Shown: positions 50,496 through 61,503 of the stretch, in pieces
How positions within the stretch are numbered: position 1 is the stretch's first letter
How the letters are laid out: every line of letters starts with the position of its first letter
Origin: Pantoea sp. Eser
Lineage (GTDB): Bacteria; Pseudomonadota; Gammaproteobacteria; Enterobacterales; Enterobacteriaceae
NCBI GenBank assembly: GCA_009830035.1
Contig: SZZY01000014.1
Coordinates: 1 to 64,000, forward strand
DNA length: 64,000 nucleotides
Direction: 5' to 3'
Notes under the pieces: model-generated
Told to the model about the DNA's origin: nothing
The model's input: only the letters and a program-made list of their open reading frames with translations
Databases searched by the model: none
Position numbers and translations under genes: made by a program

Positions 50496-51310
50496 GTGTT
50501 AGTACGCGTGTGGTGTCTGGGTGATGCGGTGGTCGATCTGTTGCCGGAAACGCCGGGACGTTTAATGCAGTGTCCGGGCGGCGCACCGGCCAATGTGGCG
50601 GTGGGCGTGGCGCGCCTGCAGGGAAAGCAGTGCGTTTATCGGCAGGGTAGGGGCCGACCCGTTCGGTGACTTTATGCGCCAGACGCTGATTAATGAGCAG
50701 GTAGAAACCACCTTCCTGAAATCCGATCTTGCTCATCGCACCTCAACCGTGGTGGTCGGACTGGATGACAACGGCGAGCGGTCGTTCACCTTCATGGTGC
50801 GTCCCAGCGCTGATCTGTTTCTCGAGATAACCGATCTGCCCCGGTTGAGCGCCGGAGAATGGCTGCATTGCTGTTCAATCGCGCTGTCAGCCGAACTTTC
50901 ACGGACAGCCACACGCTTACCGCAATGCAGCGCATACGCGCCGCAGGTGGATTCGTCAGTTTCGACCTCAACCTGCGGGATGACCTGTGGTCTGACCCGA
51001 CGCAGCTGCATGCGGTTGTCCATCAGGCGCTGGCCTGCGCTGATGTGGTGAAGCTGTCAGAGGAGGAACTTCAGTTTCTCCATTCTGCCGTGGATCCTGC
51101 CGACAGCATGCAGCAGCTGGCTGGACGTTTTGCCATTAAGCTGCTGTTGGTTACGCAGGGCAGGGCGGGTGTGATGGCCTGTCATCAGGGGCAGATTTAT
51201 CACTATCCCACCTCGCCGGTGGTCAGCGTTGTGGCGCACTGGCAACCACTGCCAAAGGGGCGATGACGGCGTTACCTTGGCTGCACCAGCTTACTGACCC
51301 GGCAAGCTGA
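50496..51310 (+). pseudogene. scrK: Fructokinase ScrK, frameshifts and loss of catalytic motif
   Basis: GTG 50496 after AAGGAA reads CLGDAVVDLLPETPGRL, CPGGAPANVAVGVARLQG, typical PfkB sugar kinase. Frameshifts near 50640 and 50870 split the body (RVGADPFGDFM, RIRAAGGFVSFDLNLRDDLW, VVKLSEEEL). At about 51225 the text jumps from PVVSV to GALATTAKGAMTALP, deleting about 45 residues that include the GAGDAF anion hole and catalytic Asp. Phosphorylates the fructose released by ScrB. Dead. Confidence 0.9.
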
Positions 51311-51355
51311 TTTCCTTGGCTGTTATCGCTGGTTTTGCGAGCCATCTCACATTCA

Positions 51356-51428
51356 CTAAACCAGTTTAGCTATTTTCATTGCGCGATGAAATTACCCGTG
51401 ATTATGATTCGCGCCTAAACCGGTTTAG
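51356..51428. promoter_or_regulatory. Two ScrR operators before scrY
   Basis: CTAAACCAGTTTAG (51356-51369) and the perfect palindrome CTAAACCGGTTTAG (51415-51428), 59 bp apart, 46 bp or more before the scrY start. Both are LacI-type operators; the distance allows looping by ScrR. Confidence 0.82.
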
Positions 51429-51473
51429 CAAAAAAAGTTTGTGATGATAGCCTTTCCTCAGGGACGCAAAACA

Positions 51474-52802
<1,329 letters not shown>

Positions 52803-52873
52803 CCAGACAGCCCCAGCCTGCAGAGGCTGGGCAACCGCACCAATAAAAATGAAATCAGAAGACAGAGGTTAAT

Positions 52874-54075
52874 ATGGATTATGCAAAAATTTCCCGCGCG
52901 CTAGTGCCCTTGCTGGGTGGCCGGGAGAACATCGCCAGCACTGCGCTACGCGTCTGCGGCTGGTGCTGGCGGACGACAGCAAAGCAGACACCACGGCGAT
53001 TGGCCGCATCGAGGGCGTAAAAGGCTGCTTCCGCAACGCCGGGCAGTTGCAGGTAATTTTTGGCACCGGCGTGGTCAACAAGGTCTATGCCTCGTTTATC
53101 GCCAAAGCGGGGATTAGCGAGTCGAGCAAATCTGAAGCGGCGGATATCGCGGCGCGTAAGCTTAATCCGTTCCAGCGTATCGCCCGTCTGCTGTCGAATA
53201 TCTTTGTGCCGGTTATCCCTGCCATCGTGGCATCCGGCCTGCTGATGGGGCTGCTGGGCATGGTGAAAACCTACGGCTGGGTCAATCCAGATAAGGCACT
53301 CTACATCATGCTGGATATGTGTAGTTCGGCTGCCTTTATTATCCTGCCGATCCTGATGGGTTTTACCGCCGCTCGCGAGTTTGGTGGCAACCCGTTTCTT
53401 GGCGCAACCCTTGGTGGCATTCTGACCCATCCGGCGCTGACCAACGCCTGGGGCGCGGCATCGGGCTTCCATACCATGAATTTTTTCGGTATCGAAGTGG
53501 CGATGATTGGCTACTAGGGCACGGTGTTTCCGGTACTGCTGGCGGTGTGGTTTATGAGCGTGCTGGAGAAGCAGCTACGCCGGATTATTCCCGATGCGCT
53601 GGATCTGATCCTGACGCCGTTCCTGACGGTGGTTATCTCCGGCTTTATCGCGCTGCTGATCATCGGACCGGCTGGTCGTATGCTGGGGGACGGCATCTCT
53701 CTGGTGCTCAGCACTTTGATCGCCCACGCGGGCGGGCTGGCTGGCGGGTCTGGTGTTTGGCGGGCTCTATTCGGTGATCGTGATCACCGGGGTACACCAT
53801 AGTTTCCACGCGATTGAAGCCGGAATGCTGGGAAATCCCAGCCATTGGCGTTAACTTCCTGCTGCCGATCTGGGCGATGGTCAACGTGGCACAGGGCGGT
53901 GCCTGGGTGGTTTCAGTGCACGTCTATATGACGTGCCGTCGGGCTGACGGGCCTGACCGGCATGGCGATCGTCAAGGCGGGTTCGCTGCTTAATTACGGT
54001 ATCGGCGTAGCGATCGCATTCACCACGGCGTTCGTGGTCTCTTACCTGCTCAAATACACTAAGGATGCTGAATAA
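52874..54075 (+). pseudogene. scrA: Sucrose PTS permease ScrA (EIIBC), amber and frameshifts
   Basis: ATG 52874 opens the EIIB domain (YAKISRALVPLLGGRENIAS); a frameshift near 52945 removes the phosphocysteine region (the expected CxTRLR reads TALRVCGW). The rest of EIIB (AIGRIEGVKGCFRNAGQLQV, GTGVVNKVYASFI) and EIIC follow. TAG 53515-53517 replaces Gln of VAMIGYQGTVFPVLL; further shifts occur near 53745, 53840 and 53930. The C-terminus LLKYTKDAE is preserved. Transports and phosphorylates sucrose across the inner membrane. The stop overlaps the scrB start (TAATG). Confidence 0.9.
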
Positions 54076-55402
54076 TGGCTTCATCGACAGGTTTGCCGGC
54101 TATCCTGCAGGCGGTGATGCAGAAGATGCCTGCTGCGCTTAGCTACCTCCATTATCCCGGCTGGCATCTGGCGCCGGTTACCGGGCTGCTTAACGACCCG
54201 AATGGATTTATCCATTTTGACGGCCACTATCATCTGTTTTATTAGTGGAATGCGCTGGGGTGCGAGCATAAACATAAATGCTGGGGGCACTGGCAGCATC
54301 AGCCGATTGCGCTGATGCCTATGACCGCAGCGGCTGTTACTCCGGCAGTGCGGTCGATGACGATGGCGTTCTGACGCTGAACTACACCGGCAACGTGAAA
54401 TTTGACGACGGAGGACGCACGGCGTGGCAGTGCCTGGCACAGCAAAATAGCGCGGGAGGATTTGATAAGCTCGGGCCGGTTATTGCACTGCCAGAGGGCT
54501 ACACCGGATATGTCCGCGATCCCAAAGTCTGGCGACAGGGTAACCATTGGTACATGGTGCTGGGCGCTCAGGATCGGCAGCTGCAGGGCAAAGTGCTGCT
54601 GCGGGCGGAAAATCTGCAGCAGTGGCAGCTGCTGGGTGAGATAGCGTGCAGCGGACTGAACGGTCTCGGTCCGGCGGTCTACATGTGGGAATGCCCGGAT
54701 ATGTTCACCTTTGGCGACAGCACCTATCTGATCTGCTGCCCGCAGGGCGTGGCGCGCGAGGAAAAACGCTTTCTCAACAGTCACCCGAGCGCCTGGCTGA
54801 GCGGCACGCTCGATTATCAGACACCGGCCTATCACCACGGCCCGCTGCACCAACTGGACGCTGGCTTCGAGTTTTATGCGCCACAGACCACGCTGACCGC
54901 TGACGGACGGCGGCAGCTGGTGGGGTGGGTGGGCACGCCCGATGGGGAAGAGATGGCCCAGCCCACCGTTGCTCATCACTGGATCCACCAGATGACCTGC
55001 CTGCGTGAGCTCAGTTCGCGGGATAACAAGCTCTGTCAGCAACCGATCGCCGAGCTGCAGGCACTGCGCGAAGCCGGACAGGTTTATCAGGGATGCGCCG
55101 ATGACGCGCCGTCGATCGAGGCGCAGTGGCTGGAACTGCTGCTGGAAAGTCAGGGCGGAATCGAACTCAATTTTGCCGACACGCTGATGGTGACGGGTGA
55201 ATGGCACTACCGCTATTGGACGGGCGCAGCCAGCCGGTTACAAATCCTGTGCGATCACTCCAGCGTTGAGATTTTCATCAATCATGGGGAAGGGGTGATG
55301 AGCAGCCGTTATTTTCCGACGCAGCCAGCGCTGTTAACCCTGCGTGGCCGCGCAGAACTGCAGGCTCACTACTGGTCGTTACGTCGCTGCATGGTAGAAT
55401 AA
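54075..55402 (+). pseudogene. scrB: Sucrose-6-phosphate hydrolase ScrB, amber and slippage deletions
   Basis: ATG 54075 overlaps the scrA stop. GH32 motifs are readable: [19 protein letters not shown] with the nucleophile Asp, TAG 54243-54245 in place of the Gln of FYQWN, YVRDPKVW (RDP) and WECPDMF (ECP). Two deletions near 54288-54312 remove residues between HW repeats (CWGHW...HWQHQP) and at a repeated GATGCCT, shifting the frame to DAYDRSGCYSGSAVDDDG. From there it is intact to 55402. Cleaves sucrose-6-phosphate to glucose-6-phosphate and fructose. Dead. Confidence 0.9.
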
Positions 55403-55431
55403 GCGCTTGTTTCCTTAGACGATGCCTTGCC

Positions 55432-56436
55432 GTGAGAAAAACGAAACGTGTTACCATCAGTGACATTGCCACGCTGGCCGGGGTGAGTAAAGCCACCGCC
55501 AGCCTGGTGCTCAACGGCCGCGGGGAAGAACTGCGGGTCGCGAAGGAGACGCGTGAAAGGGTGCTGTCGCTTGCCCGACAGCATCACTATCAGCCGAGCA
55601 TTCATGCCCGAATGTTGCACGATGCCCGCAGCCATACGCTGGGGCTGGTGGTGCCGGAAATCACCGACCACGGCTTCGCTGCGTTTTCTCACGCGCTGGA
55701 AAACCTGTGCCGCGTCGCAGGACTGCAACTGCTGATCGCCTGTACTGACGAAAATGCCGGCCAGGAGATGGCGGTGGTCAACAACTTGGTATCGCGGCAG
55801 GTCGACGGGTTGATTGTCGTGTCCAGCATGTTAAGCGAAAGTGATTACGTCACACTCAGCGAGCAGTTGCCGGTGCTGCTGTTTGACCGCCGCATCAGCG
55901 ACACGCGGTTACCCTGGGTGATCACCGATGCCGTCACGCCCACCGCCGACCTGGTTGAAAGGCTGGCGCGCGCCAGCCCGGATGAGATCTACTTTCTTGG
56001 CGGTCAGCCCGATCTGTGGCCAACCCAGGACCGCCTGACGGGTTTCAGCCAGGGGCTGTCGCGTGCTGGCGTTACGCTGCGTCCGGAATGGATTATTCAG
56101 GGTAACTATCACCCGGCCAGCGGCTATGAGATTTTTGCCGCCCTGTGCGAACGGTTGGGACGGCCACCGAAAGCGCTGTTTACCGCCGCCTGCGGCCTGC
56201 TGGAGGGTGTCCTGCGCTATATGAGCGAGCACCGCTTGCTGACCAGCAACATCCGCATTGCCAGTTTTGACGATCACTATCTGTATGATTCCCTCTCCAT
56301 TCCCATCGACACGGTCGAGCAAAACGTGCCGCAGCTGGCGCAGGCCTGCTTCTCGATCCTGACCACCCTGATTAGCGGTGATGACCCGGTTAACAGCCAG
56401 CTGGTACTGCCGGCGACGCTTCGCCTGCGCAATTAA
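55432..56436 (+). CDS. scrR: Sucrose regulon repressor ScrR (LacI family)
   Basis: GTG 55432, 29 bp after scrB, gives an intact 334-residue LacI-type protein: [29 protein letters not shown] with hinge, then the periplasmic-binding-like core ([53 protein letters not shown]). It binds the dyads at 51356, 51415 and probably 50454, and is induced by fructose or fructose-1-phosphate in relatives. It is the only intact gene of the regulon. Confidence 0.92.
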   Translation: MRKTKRVTISDIATLAGVSKATASLVLNGRGEELRVAKETRERVLSLARQHHYQPSIHARMLHDARSHTLGLVVPEITDHGFAAFSHALENLCRVAGLQLLIACTDENAGQEMAVVNNLVSRQVDGLIVVSSMLSESDYVTLSEQLPVLLFDRRISDTRLPWVITDAVTPTADLVERLARASPDEIYFLGGQPDLWPTQDRLTGFSQGLSRAGVTLRPEWIIQGNYHPASGYEIFAALCERLGRPPKALFTAACGLLEGVLRYMSEHRLLTSNIRIASFDDHYLYDSLSIPIDTVEQNVPQLAQACFSILTTLISGDDPVNSQLVLPATLRLRN

Positions 56437-56552
56437 CCGCTGCCGGCTGCTGACCCGCGCAGGTAAGGCTGATACCGCTGGCTGAGCAAACCGACGGTCA
56501 GCGTGGTGCGGGTTGATGCGCTGAGTCAGTGGCCTGATTCAATGATTCAATG

Positions 56553-57103
56553 TTACTGGCTGCGCTGAATGCCGGCGAGCGACGCGAGCAGGCTATTTTT
56601 ATCGCCTTCGCTCAGGTTGGGCGCGGTAAGTTGTGAGGCCAGCCATGCCCGGTCGGCATGCGAAAAGCCGCCGGCGATCAACTGCTTGCTAATCGCGTTG
56701 AGCAATTGACTATCCAGCCGTTGTATCTGTTGCCGGGTATCAGCCAGATCCCGGATGGGCGCGGCGTTATCCGATCCGGTGCTGACAGCCAGTCCGCGCG
56801 ATAACGGTACTGAATGGCCTTGCTGGCATTTATCAGGGCATGCACAAACGGCTCCACGGAACGGGGTTCCAATCCGGCTTACTCAGCGTTTTTCAGCATA
56901 CTTTGCATCACCTGCTGCTCGGGTGGCAAATCCTCGATCGGGAGATGATGCTGTGCCTTGTAACCAGCCACCTGTTTCACCACCTGCATGCGTTCATTTA
57001 ACGCACCGGAAAGCGTGCCGAGCGCGACGGACGAGACCGGCCCGGCAAAAACGTTACTGCATACAAACAGTGAAGAAAAAAGAATCGTCGTAAAATGCGT
57101 CAT
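56553..57103 (-). pseudogene. Periplasmic chorismate mutase (AroQ-gamma-like), broken
   Basis: From ATG 57103: signal peptide (FTTILFSSLFVCSNVFA), then LSGALNERMQVVKQVAGYKA and PEQQVMQSMLKNAE, the AroQ helix pattern (Arg-Lys). TAA at 56881-56879 interrupts before AGLEPRSVEPFVHALINASK, AIQYRYRADWL. A frameshift near 56760 hides the C-terminus (RDLADTRQQIQRLDSQLLNA, ADRAWLASQLTAPNLSEGDK), which ends at 56553. Secreted chorismate mutases make prephenate outside the cytoplasm and are known from host-associated bacteria. Confidence 0.78.
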
Positions 57104-57447
57104 TTTCCCGCTCCGCTAATGAAAACTGGCACTAATTTAGGTATGAAAAAATTGCCAAAGGTAATTATTTTGTTTTCAAAGTATGAATTGCAAACGGTGT
57201 CAGTGCGGTAGCGCCAGGTGATTCATTCTGATGGATTTTCCGTGTTTTAAAGTCACACAATCTTCATGTTGCTATGCCACGCTGTCAGGTTTATCCCGCA
57301 GCGGCCGTTGTTGCTGAACAGCCGGCATTGACGACCTTGCCGCCAGCGGAGCCTGATATCGCGAGCCGGAGCGGAGCGATCAGCATCAGGCTGCCAGTGA
57401 TCTGCTGAGAATGATGACTGCGACGCCGGTCGGGGCGGCGCAGTGAG
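57104..57447. other. Intergenic region with a possible hairpin
   Basis: No gene recognised. ACTGCG/CGCAGT (57416-57442) forms a weak stem just past the alcohol dehydrogenase gene. Confidence 0.35.
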
Positions 57448-58614
57448 TCAAGGGACGAAAATCGCGCGGACGCAACCGTCTTCTTTGTGTTTGAACATCT
57501 CATATCCCCGTGGTGCCTCTTCCAGCGGGAAGCGATGCGTCGCCATAAAAGCCGGGTTCAGTTCATTGCGGGCCACGTGTTCCAGCAGGCGGTGCATATA
57601 ACGTTGTCCATGCTGCTGAGCGGTACGGATTGTCAGGCTCTTGTTGATCATCAGGCCTAATGGAAATTTATCCATCACTCCGTAAACGCCGAGAATGGCA
57701 ATGTTGCCGCCTTTACGGCAGACGTACAGCGCTTGACGCAGTGCCGCGCCAACATCGGTTTCCAGATGCAGCATCTGTTTGGTTTTATCGTAAACCTGGC
57801 TTAACCCTTCGCCCCGGGCTTCCATCCCGACCGCATCAATGCAGCTGTCCGGGCCACGCCCACCGGTTAATTCCAGCAGCGCCTCGTTGATATCCACCTG
57901 AGTATAATCCAGCGTCAGACTGCCGGCGTAATCGCGCGCCATTGCCAGCCGTTCCGGATAGCGATCGATGCCAATCACCTGATGCGCGCCCATCAGCCAT
58001 GCACTTTGCTGCGCCATCAGACCAACACCGCCGCAGCCCCACACCACCACCGTGTCGCCAGGGTGGATATTACAAAAATCTGCACCCATGTAACCGGTCG
58101 GAGCGGCATCAGAGAGAAACAGTGCCTGTTCATCGGTCACGCCCTCGGGCACTACGAAGCAATCATTGTCGGCAAAGGGCACACGAGCATATTCCGCATG
58201 CGATCCGGCATAGCCGCCAAAGGCGTGGCTGTAAGCGTAAATACCCCCGGTTGGATGACCGAGTACGGTTTCTCCTTTCTCCCATTGCGGATTGGTGTTG
58301 TCACAACAGGAAGGCAAATGATGCTGGCAATACCAGCAGGAACCACAGGAGATAAATGAGGGCACCACCACCCGATCGCCGCGGCGAATGTTTTTTACGG
58401 CGCTGCCAACTTCGACCACTTCACCCATGAACTCATGACCGAGGATGTCGCCTTCGCGCATACTCGGGATCAGGCCGTCAATCACGTGCAGATCGGAGCC
58501 ACAGGTGGTGGTCAGCCTGACACTAACAATCGCATCATGAGGGTTGAGCAGGCCCGGATCGGCCACCGTCTCAACGCTCAAATCGTTAACGCCATTCCAG
58601 CAGAGTGCGCGCAT
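57448..58614 (-). CDS. Zinc-dependent alcohol/formaldehyde-type dehydrogenase
   Basis: ATG 58614 follows AAGGAGAAATAA, where the TAA is the stop of the upstream gene. The 388-residue protein belongs to the medium-chain dehydrogenases: RLTTTCGSDLHVIDG (catalytic Cys), GHEFMGEVVEVG (His), SFISCGSCWYCQHHLPSCC (structural zinc), VVVWGCGGVGLMAQQSAWLM (NAD motif) and GPDSCIDAVGMEA. It resembles glutathione-independent formaldehyde dehydrogenase-like enzymes; substrate unproven. All zinc ligands are present. Forms an operon with the SRPBCC gene. Confidence 0.88.
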   Translation of the reverse strand: MRALCWNGVNDLSVETVADPGLLNPHDAIVSVRLTTTCGSDLHVIDGLIPSMREGDILGHEFMGEVVEVGSAVKNIRRGDRVVVPSFISCGSCWYCQHHLPSCCDNTNPQWEKGETVLGHPTGGIYAYSHAFGGYAGSHAEYARVPFADNDCFVVPEGVTDEQALFLSDAAPTGYMGADFCNIHPGDTVVVWGCGGVGLMAQQSAWLMGAHQVIGIDRYPERLAMARDYAGSLTLDYTQVDINEALLELTGGRGPDSCIDAVGMEARGEGLSQVYDKTKQMLHLETDVGAALRQALYVCRKGGNIAILGVYGVMDKFPLGLMINKSLTIRTAQQHGQRYMHRLLEHVARNELNPAFMATHRFPLEEAPRGYEMFKHKEDGCVRAIFVP

Positions 58615-59148
58615 TTATTTCTCCTTATCCTGACGTTCGGCGTGGCGGCCAGCAGGCTGACCGTCCAGCGTGGCGATCTCCCCGGTTTCGGCTAGACTTT
58701 TAAAGCGATGCAGCGCTTTGCTGGCCACCTCTTTTGGCAACAGGTCAAACACTTTGGTCACCTTTTTCCCTAGCGCGCCACCCGGCGGGATGAAACGCAG
58801 GGTGAGCGCCAGTTCGGTGCCCCATTCACCGGGTGCCGGGCGCAGCAGGAGTTCGCCTTCGTTAGGGATGTCGGCACCGTCCAGCGATCGCCAGGCAATG
58901 ATTTCGCCCGGCTCGGCTTCTACAATCCGGCTCTCCCAGCCGTAGTGCTTACCCAGCGGGCCTTTGATCTGCCAGTGCGCATCGCTTTTATTGACCGGCG
59001 TCACCGTGGCAAAGTGGCTCATAATACGTGGCAGGGTGTCAGGCTCCAGCCACAGCGAAAAAAGCTCGGTTGCGGGCCGCCCGACGGTTATCCAGCGCCG
59101 GAGCGTAAGCGTATTATCGCTGGCGTTTGATTGAGATTTTTTGGCCAA
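58615..59148 (-). CDS. SRPBCC/cyclase-dehydrase family protein
   Basis: The frame is open from 59262 but the strong GGAGG site fits a TTG start at 59148 (LAKKSQSNASDNTLTLRRWI), giving 177 residues. SRPBCC fold: ITVGRPATELFSLWLEPDTL, LPRIMSHFATVTPVNKSDAH, AWRSLDGADIPNEGELLLRP, LTLRFIPPGGALGKKVTKVF. Such proteins bind hydrophobic ligands. It is often found next to a zinc alcohol dehydrogenase, as here with no gap, so the two probably share a role. Confidence 0.82.
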   Translation of the reverse strand: MAKKSQSNASDNTLTLRRWITVGRPATELFSLWLEPDTLPRIMSHFATVTPVNKSDAHWQIKGPLGKHYGWESRIVEAEPGEIIAWRSLDGADIPNEGELLLRPAPGEWGTELALTLRFIPPGGALGKKVTKVFDLLPKEVASKALHRFKSLAETGEIATLDGQPAGRHAERQDKEK

Positions 59149-59327
59149 AAGGTCCTCCAATAGCAAGCTCAGTCGAACGGAAATCACTGAAAATGAGTTA
59201 AGAACAGCCTGCGGAATTTTGCGAGCGAAGCCGTGACGTTGCGGTACTGACGCTATTGGCACACATTCTGTATCAGACAGAGCGGTCAGCGGCGCAGGAA
59301 TTCCCCGTTGCGGACGGCGGGACTATG

Positions 59328-59333
59328 TATAAT
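59328..59333 (+). promoter_or_regulatory. Candidate -10 element
   Basis: TATAAT, preceded by TG, 47 bp before the start of the small gene at 59380. No good -35 is seen. Confidence 0.35.
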
Positions 59334-59379
59334 GCCTGCAGCAAAGAGCCATCTGTTTTAGCATCAGATAGAGGTAGAT

Positions 59380-59625
59380 ATGTCTGCATCTGAAACTTCT
59401 ACCGGTGGTAAAAGTGTGGTCGAGTTGGTACTGAGTTTAGAAACTCAGGTGGCAGGGTGCCCGCAGGCAAACTGGCACATCGGTCTGAAAAGCAAAACCA
59501 AAATGGCGCTGGAAAAAATTAACGGCGCGTTTGATGCAAAACGCATCAGTGCGGAAGAGAGTCTGAGTCTGAAACAGCGGGTTTACAGCGTTCAGGATAA
59601 ATTAATCGAGCTGGCGCTGTGGTAA
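59380..59625 (+). CDS. Small conserved-looking hypothetical protein (81 aa)
   Basis: ATG 59380 is preceded by AGAGGTAGAT. The soluble, helical product (MSASETSTGGKSVVELVLSL, KTKMALEKINGAFDAKRISA, EESLSLKQRVYSVQDKLIEL) has no known motif. Heptad-like hydrophobic spacing suggests a short coiled coil. Intact; function unknown. Confidence 0.65.
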   Translation: MSASETSTGGKSVVELVLSLETQVAGCPQANWHIGLKSKTKMALEKINGAFDAKRISAEESLSLKQRVYSVQDKLIELALW

Positions 59626-59635
59626 GGCTTTGCGT

Positions 59636-60554
59636 TTAGCCGTCAGCGGCCATCACCTGCTGACCTGCACTTAAGTCATCGGGCGTGAAAAACTGATATT
59701 TCAGCACGCAACGCCGCTGAGCTCTCAGCGAAGGCGTATTGCCGGGAAGGATAGTGCCCGTCAGCAGGGCGCTGTCGCCATAACGCTGATCAAGCTGCCG
59801 CAACAGGATCTGCTGGGCACGCGCCGCCAGGCCGCGGCCGCGGTATTCGGGCAAAATCACCTCATCCAGAATCTGGATCCCCTCAATAAACCCCACGCGG
59901 CGCAGTGCACAAATGATCAGGCCAGCCAGCTGCCCCTGACTGACTATCAGCGAGACGTTGCCCTGAGCGATATCCTTACGTAGTTCCCGCTTATTGGTTG
60001 CCAGCAGCAGATGTCGGAGCTGCGGCAAGGCGCGCCAGCTGGCGCGATAGGCGCGATTGATGGTGGTCAGGCAGACCGGATAATCCCTTCTGGTGGCGGT
60101 CACCAGCGACAGATCCCGCCCGGTCGGGGCAGAAAGCGAGTCCGGGCGACCAAGAAAGATCAGTTGATCGGTCGTGCCGATCGCAGGATCGGTCGGCGGG
60201 CAGCAGCACGCGCAGCGTTTGCGGTTTCAGCGCCTGCCACGCCTGCATGATGGCACAGGCAACCTGCTGGTTTATCGCCCCGTCCAGCGCGACGATATCG
60301 ATAAACGGCTGGGCCAGATCGCCGCCGAGATAGCGGGGACCGGTGAGATAACGCTGACCGTTAATGTGGAGTTCACGTTGCAGGAAATAGCGCTGCGGCA
60401 GACCGGTTTCGCGCCAGGGAAAGACAGCAGAGAAACGGGCATCACGACACCATGCCTGCTGCTGCGTCAGCCAGTCAATCAGCCAGCCCCTGAGCCGGTG
60501 TGGTGAAACCGGGAGGCTCTAGTAGCGCGACACTATATAATCCAGCATACCCAT
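59636..60554 (-). pseudogene. GNAT acetyltransferase, amber and frameshift
   Basis: From ATG 60554: MGMLDYIVSRY, TAG 60521-60519 (Gln likely), then WLIDWLTQQQAWCRDARFSA and FPWRETGLPQRYFLQRELHI. A frameshift near 60185 separates the C-terminal GNAT domain (VCLTTINRAYRASWRALPQL, ILDEVILPEYRGRGLAARAQ). The acetyl-CoA loop RGRGLA is intact. Substrate unknown. Ends eleven bases from the small plus-strand gene (convergent). Confidence 0.72.
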
Positions 60555-60608
60555 TCCACCTTATTGCCCGTCTCAGGTTCAGCATCGGGGCTGAATGAAC
60601 GGTTCGGC

Positions 60609-61155
60609 TCAGCGCCGGCTCTGGTACTCCTGTTTCAGCAGGCCGAACAGCCAGTCATCCTGCCATTTACCGTCCAGAAAATAGTTCTGCCGTAAGGTGC
60701 CTTCCTGCACGAAGCCGGCGGAGATTAACGTCTTCCGTGAGGCGATATTCCCTGCGGTAACGGTCGCCACCAGCTTGCGGTACCCCAGCTGGTCAAAGCA
60801 AAACCCGATCACCGCATTCAGCGACTCGCTACCGTAACCTTTGCCGTGAAAGTGAACGGCGAGAATAAAACCAAACTCGGCAATGCCGTTTCCCCGATCG
60901 ATAAATCCGCTGAATCCTGTCGGAAATCCTGAAGTTTTTTCTTCCATCACCAAGCAAAGCCAGTGGTCACATCCTTTTATGCCAGGCGGGTAAGCGAACG
61001 TCAAACGAGTGGGTTCTGATCTCCTCGGCAGAGCGCGGATCGGAGATATATTTCATCACCGATTCATCCTGACTGACCGCCAGATAAAACGGCCAGTCCT
61101 GCTGACTCAGTGGCCGGTAACGCAGCCGGTCAGAGGTGATCTCATCAGGTTGCAT
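60609..61155 (-). pseudogene. RimJ/RimL-type GNAT, single frameshift
   Basis: ATG 61155: TSDRLRYRPLSQQDWPFYLA, then SDPRSAEEIRTHSFDVRLPAW. At about 60970 an extra A in a run of four shifts the frame; restoring it gives WHKGCDHWLCLVMEEKTSGF. The C-terminal part carries the acetyl-CoA loop (FHGKGYGSESLNAVIGFCFD) and RKTLISAGFVQEGTLRQNYF. One homopolymer indel only, so a sequencing error or very recent mutation is possible. N-acetylates protein N-termini or small amines. Confidence 0.8.
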
Positions 61156-61503
61156 CGTGCTGCTCCTTGCAGGCCGATCTTCAGGGCAAAAGTTGATGTC
61201 AGCAAGCTAACACAGCTGCCGCAGAAGCGGGAGTCAAACTCGCTAGCCAGCCGCGCACGGCAGAAGACGGTTATTGTGGCATCTCTTCCATTTATGCCGA
61301 CCTTCTTATTTATAAAGCTGATTGGTGCGCAGCAGTTTAAATTTTTTAATTAACCCAATTTAAATATAATTAGCTGATATATAAAAGTATCTCTGATTTA
61401 TTTACACTCTGCCACGAAAAGCCAATGTAAATGGCATGTGATATCGTTTACACATCGTGCTGATGTTTCTTTACATTTCCCGCTTTTTATCAAGGTTAAA
61501 CAC

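Noticed and set aside
54299-55207. 302-residue minus-strand frame inside scrB
   Set aside because: It is antisense to the conserved GH32 sequence, has no ribosome site and an unnatural composition; a shadow of scrB codon usage.
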